Below are positions 60,753 to 64,000 of a stretch of 64,000 nucleotides of DNA, piece by piece. Numbering within the stretch: the first letter of the stretch is position 1; every line of letters starts with the position of its first letter. Made by a program: the position numbers and the translations under genes. Source of the DNA: Polynucleobacter sp. JS-Safj-400b-B2 (GTDB taxonomy: Bacteria > Pseudomonadota > Gammaproteobacteria > Burkholderiales > Burkholderiaceae). The notes beneath the pieces were generated by a model. That model saw only the letters and a program-made list of their open reading frames with translations, ran no database searches and was not told where the DNA came from. The DNA is taken from assembly GCF_018881975.1 (NCBI RefSeq), contig NZ_JACVPJ010000002.1:1-64000 (forward strand). The letters are read 5' to 3'.

Positions 60753-61913
60753 TTAGGTAATTTGACTATACGCTTGAAGAGTCTCTTGAACCGTTCTATC
60801 CCAGCTAAACAACTTGGCTCGCTCTAAACCTTTCTGCGAGAGAGTTTGGCAATACAGGTCATCCTCCAAGACAGTCTTTAAGGCGTGAGTAATCTGCTCA
60901 GTTTGATTGGGGTTGACATACACGACTGCCTCACCACCCACTTCAGGTAGGGAGGCAACATCTGAAGAAATCACTGGGATACCAGATGCCATGGCTTCCA
61001 AAACAGGCAAACCAAAACCTTCGTAATGAGAGACACAGGCAAAGACGCGGGCACCCGAATAAATGGCTGCCATATCTAGATCCGGAACAAAGCGCAAATA
61101 TTTGAGCCAGCCCTCCTGAGAATATTTCGCAATAAGAGCATGAATATGCTCACTATTCCAACCTGCGCCACCTATCAGCACCAAAGGATATTGCGCGCGC
61201 AAACTGAGAGGCAATTGGGCATAAGCCTCAATTAAGCGATCAACATTTTTACGGGGCTCAACGGTACCTACAGATAAGGCGTAATTGCCGGGACTTAATC
61301 CATAGCGCGCTAATGTTGGTGCAATAGTTAAAGGATCTCGTACACAAAATAAGGGGTCAGCACCCAAAGGCACACTCATAACACGTCCTTGAGCTGATGG
61401 GTAAAAATCCAAAAGTTCATTTTTAGAGAACTCGGAATCCGTAATAAAAAGGCTCCCTTTTTGCATCAAATTGGGAAACATAGCTTCTTGATAACTCACC
61501 CGAACCGCAGGATGATATTGAGGGCAACGCAGCACTGACAAGTCATGTACTGTACTTACGCATTTACCAGCGAAGTGCGGAATCTCATAATTCGGCGAGT
61601 GATAAATGTGGTCCTTGTACGGCAAAGTTATGAGACCCTTCGCCGCGGGAGAAGTTACCCGATATCCCGAGCGCAACGCATGGTAGACGGAGCTTCTTAA
61701 CCAACTTGCGCGCTGATTTTTTCCCTGTACTTGCTCAGCAGAATGGTACTTTTTAATAAGGGTTTCTGGCCCATCTGTCCAGCCCAATAAAAACTGAAAT
61801 TTAATGCTTTCCAGTTGACATGAATCTCGCAATCCCTTTGCAAGCTCATAGGTATAACGACCAATTCCAGTAATAGATACTCGCAATGGGTCTAAACAAA
61901 ATATTAACTTCAT
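60753..61913 (-). CDS. Glycosyltransferase family 4
   Basis: 386 residues, GT-B fold. Conserved blocks are [18 protein letters not shown] at the N-terminus, [20 protein letters not shown] and [20 protein letters not shown] (EX7E) in the donor half. It resembles mannosyltransferases of A-band-like D-rhamnan and mannan loci. It acts on lipid-linked intermediates in the cytoplasm. It lies 27 bp after the flippase gene. Confidence 0.88.
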   Translation of the reverse strand: MKLIFCLDPLRVSITGIGRYTYELAKGLRDSCQLESIKFQFLLGWTDGPETLIKKYHSAEQVQGKNQRASWLRSSVYHALRSGYRVTSPAAKGLITLPYKDHIYHSPNYEIPHFAGKCVSTVHDLSVLRCPQYHPAVRVSYQEAMFPNLMQKGSLFITDSEFSKNELLDFYPSAQGRVMSVPLGADPLFCVRDPLTIAPTLARYGLSPGNYALSVGTVEPRKNVDRLIEAYAQLPLSLRAQYPLVLIGGAGWNSEHIHALIAKYSQEGWLKYLRFVPDLDMAAIYSGARVFACVSHYEGFGLPVLEAMASGIPVISSDVASLPEVGGEAVVYVNPNQTEQITHALKTVLEDDLYCQTLSQKGLERAKLFSWDRTVQETLQAYSQIT

Positions 61914-61940
61914 AGATCGTTCTTGGTTGAGGGTAATCTA

Positions 61941-63260
61941 CTAAACATGATTTTTTCTCATTTTCACTACGTCTAGAACACGCTGAAAAACATAGGGAAA
62001 CTGGCGATAACAAGTGAAGATAAAAATGATATTTTGAGGCTTGAAAAAAATATCAAGAACAAAATTAGAAATAATTAAACCAATTAATCCTGAAATTGCC
62101 GCACCCTTTAACCCCCAAATAGGGATTAAGACTGCACTAGAGGCTATAGTAGTCAGTAAACCAACGGCTGCACAAACAGGCGCATAACGTAAGCGGCCTT
62201 CCATCACCAAAAAAATACCTCGTATCGCACCAAGAGCAATAAATAATGGCCTTAAAGCCAACCAAGGGATCAACTCTTGTGCTGGCAGATATTTTGGTCC
62301 ATAAATCCATGGGAACAAAATATAAATTAACGCCATCAGCAGAAGCGCTCCTGCAAAAAAAATGAGACCCAAAAGATAGGTTCGCTTTGCTAAAATGGGT
62401 AATTCCATATGATCTCGCTTGGCAAGCTCTGGCACTAATGCCATAGTCAACACCAAGAGCAGGACATCAATGACTTCCATGAATTTTAGGACGGCCGCAT
62501 ACAGACCTAGTGACTCTAAATCCATGTAGTGGGCTATCAAATAATATTCACTACGACTTTGGCAGGCAACTAAAAAACCGCTGAGCATTACCATTGATGA
62601 AGAAAGCAACAATGTTCGGGCATATTCCGACTGGAATTTTCCGGTAAAGCCAGACCAATTCCGCAATCTATAGCGCGCCAAGAAACCCCAATTAGCTGCA
62701 TACTCCCCAGACATAAAAGCTGCAATGGCAATAAGAGGCCAAGACAAGATAATGGTGACTAGCTTTAATATGCTCGAACATAGACCAGTCACTATATGCA
62801 TGCCAGCGACTACAGGAAGATGGCCCTCTATCCGAAGCCGATATTCCCAAACTTCACTAGCTTGAAAAATAAAAACAAGTCCATACACCATGGCCAAATA
62901 GAGAGGTAATCCGAATCCTTGCGTGGTTAAAACGAGGGTCACGAGGCCGGCGTAGGATAAAACACCGAATGCAAGGCGCAAAATGATGGCTGTTTTTTGA
63001 ATATCTTCGCGCTCTTGCTCTGAGTTACTTTTAGCGAGGTCACGCAAAATTAGATTTTCACTACCAGCCGATGCAATTGAGCCAAATAAGATGGCAGAAG
63101 CAAGAACATAATTTAATGCGCCCCAGTCACTAGGGCCATAATGACGCGCTACCAAGATGCCTACAGCAAAGCCAAGCCCCAGCCTGATGACGCGATCAAA
63201 TAGGAGCCAGCCTGAAGCTGAAGCCATACGTTCGACTGAGTTTTTTTGGGTGTTCATCAT
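61941..63260 (-). CDS. Oligosaccharide flippase, Wzx-like (MOP superfamily)
   Basis: 439 residues, twelve to fourteen hydrophobic helices. The start SGWLLFDRVIRLGLGFAVGI and GPSDWGALNYVLASAILFGS match the polysaccharide biosynthesis/Wzx family. It moves an undecaprenyl-linked oligosaccharide to the periplasm. The locus also has the Wzm/Wzt exporter, so this flippase must serve a different product or a second polymer. No Wzy polymerase is clearly identifiable. Met2 is an alternative start. Confidence 0.88.
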   Translation of the reverse strand: MMNTQKNSVERMASASGWLLFDRVIRLGLGFAVGILVARHYGPSDWGALNYVLASAILFGSIASAGSENLILRDLAKSNSEQEREDIQKTAIILRLAFGVLSYAGLVTLVLTTQGFGLPLYLAMVYGLVFIFQASEVWEYRLRIEGHLPVVAGMHIVTGLCSSILKLVTIILSWPLIAIAAFMSGEYAANWGFLARYRLRNWSGFTGKFQSEYARTLLLSSSMVMLSGFLVACQSRSEYYLIAHYMDLESLGLYAAVLKFMEVIDVLLLVLTMALVPELAKRDHMELPILAKRTYLLGLIFFAGALLLMALIYILFPWIYGPKYLPAQELIPWLALRPLFIALGAIRGIFLVMEGRLRYAPVCAAVGLLTTIASSAVLIPIWGLKGAAISGLIGLIISNFVLDIFFKPQNIIFIFTCYRQFPYVFQRVLDVVKMRKNHV

Positions 63261-63443
63261 TATTGAAGGTTGTAGGCTAACCGCTTAATACCAATATGTC
63301 TATTTTCCACTGATAGTGACGACCTGCAACAAACGTCCAATAACCGCCTAATTCTAGATATTGCTATCCAACGGAAGCCCTTATACTAAGTAAGCCTTTT
63401 TAAATAGCAATATTCCATGGTCTGAATAGCAAGCACCACATTA

Positions 63444-64000
63444 ATGCCAATTAACAATAACCATCCCCGTGGATTTCAATTTGAGCTAGCTCACATTAAT
63501 CGAGTGCTTGATGCCGCTATTATTTGGTTTAGCCTTTATGCATTGCGCACTTTTTTTCAAATAGAGTCCATTAATCAGCAACTCTATGTCTTACCAGCGT
63601 TGCTAGCCATTATTATTTATTTTCTAGTAGCCGAATTATTCTCTCTTTATCACCTTTTTCGCCTTACCTCCTTAGGTGAGATTACAAAGAAAATATTTCT
63701 GATTTGGGGCATTGTTGCGCTCTCAATCATCCTCATTGCATTAATAACGAAGTCCTCAACTGATTATTCACGACTAACAATAGGTTGGTGGCTTACTTTG
63801 TGCCCCATCGCCCTCATACTATCGCATGTCAGTATTTACCAGTTATTTCATCATTTCAGCAGCCAAGAAAATCATTTTCGTTCATATGTCATCTTGGGCA
63901 ATGATGAATCAGTGATTAATTTACCCGAAAAAATTTCGCAAGCACCCGGTGCCAGATTACGGCTAGTGGGAACTTTTAATAATTTGTCGGCTACATTAAA
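63444..64000 (+). CDS. Undecaprenyl-phosphate sugar phosphotransferase, N-terminal part (runs off the window)
   Basis: An open frame from ATG 63444 to the window edge (185 codons) on the plus strand. It has four or five hydrophobic helices (RVLDAAIIWFSLYALRTFFQ, LPALLAIIIYFLVAELFSLY, and later pairs) then the start of a soluble domain (FRSYVILGNDESVINLPEKI), a Rossmann-like CoA_binding_3 region. This is the N-terminal layout of WcaJ/WbaP-type polyprenyl sugar transferases; the catalytic C-terminal domain is outside the window. It would start the lipid-linked oligosaccharide. It is divergent from the flippase gene with a 183-bp gap. Confidence 0.8.
   Translation, partial: MPINNNHPRGFQFELAHINRVLDAAIIWFSLYALRTFFQIESINQQLYVLPALLAIIIYFLVAELFSLYHLFRLTSLGEITKKIFLIWGIVALSIILIALITKSSTDYSRLTIGWWLTLCPIALILSHVSIYQLFHHFSSQENHFRSYVILGNDESVINLPEKISQAPGARLRLVGTFNNLSATL

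Noticed and set aside
63261-63443. tRNA or riboswitch in the gap before the sugar phosphotransferase
   Set aside because: No cloverleaf, anticodon arm or conserved riboswitch core could be found by eye; treated as a divergent promoter region.

Overview
The window reads as a chromosomal segment of a low-to-moderate-GC betaproteobacterium, most likely Polynucleobacter or a close relative in Burkholderiaceae. The signs are the protein families (DUF934 next to the sulfite reductase, DarP/YjgA, Bug-type TctC binding protein, a LivM-LivG fusion, a c4-like cytochrome next to a PQQ sugar dehydrogenase), the compact gene packing with many 4-nt overlaps, and AT-rich intergenic DNA. The genus is inference from gene content; no rRNA or other marker gene is present. 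I see no rRNA, tRNA or CRISPR array.

Layout. 1-114: right end of an IS3-family element cut by the window edge. 160-2939: lytic transglycosylase, secreted nuclease, DUF3820 protein. 2995-6005: a putatively Fur-controlled operon (barrel-like protein, 59-aa protein, FMN-binding protein, ApbE, small His-rich membrane protein) that looks like a flavinylated transmembrane electron-transfer or ferric-reductase system. 6002-9505: a sulfide/persulfide response locus (BigR/SqrR-like regulator, BLH-type metallo-hydrolase, YgaP-like membrane protein, TauE exporter) with an AT-rich palindrome between the divergent arms. 9587-14481: branched-chain amino acid ABC transporter LivKHMGF. 14613-17148: EamA exporter and GMC oxidoreductase. 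17264-17925: a broken RelE/ParE toxin beside an intact HTH antitoxin. 17957-23900: DarP, an acyltransferase, and a cytochrome c / PQQ dehydrogenase / TonB receptor group. 23992-28154: HdeD-like protein, enol-lactonase-like hydrolase, TctC plus amidohydrolase, two small membrane proteins. 28159-29812: an AbiEii-type toxin-antitoxin pair and an orphan Phd/StbD-like antitoxin. 29924-35988: serine hydrolase, assimilatory sulfite reductase with DUF934 protein and siroheme genes, Ca2+/H+ antiporter.

36029-63260 is a 27-kb surface polysaccharide locus, all on the minus strand, and from 63444 a divergent sugar-phosphate transferase runs off the right edge. The locus holds: GDP-D-rhamnose synthesis (ManC, Gmd, Rmd), an ABC exporter of the O-antigen type (Wzm, Wzt with a C-terminal glycan-binding domain), several glycosyltransferases and a Wzx-like flippase; a CDP-3,6-dideoxyhexose pathway (RfbF, RfbG, RfbH) followed by a ThDP carboligase-like enzyme, a HAD phosphatase, a NeuB-like synthase and a reductase; and a Gtr-type modification set (GtrA, GtrB-like GT2) with three large membrane proteins that share one C-terminal domain. 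My working model is that the CDP-sugar branch makes an unusual branched or chain-extended sugar that is lipid-linked, flipped and added in the periplasm to a D-rhamnose-containing O-polysaccharide. This sugar branch and the shared C-terminal domain are the most promising undescribed biology here. The very AT-rich block from about 45.3 to 53.6 kb looks recently acquired.
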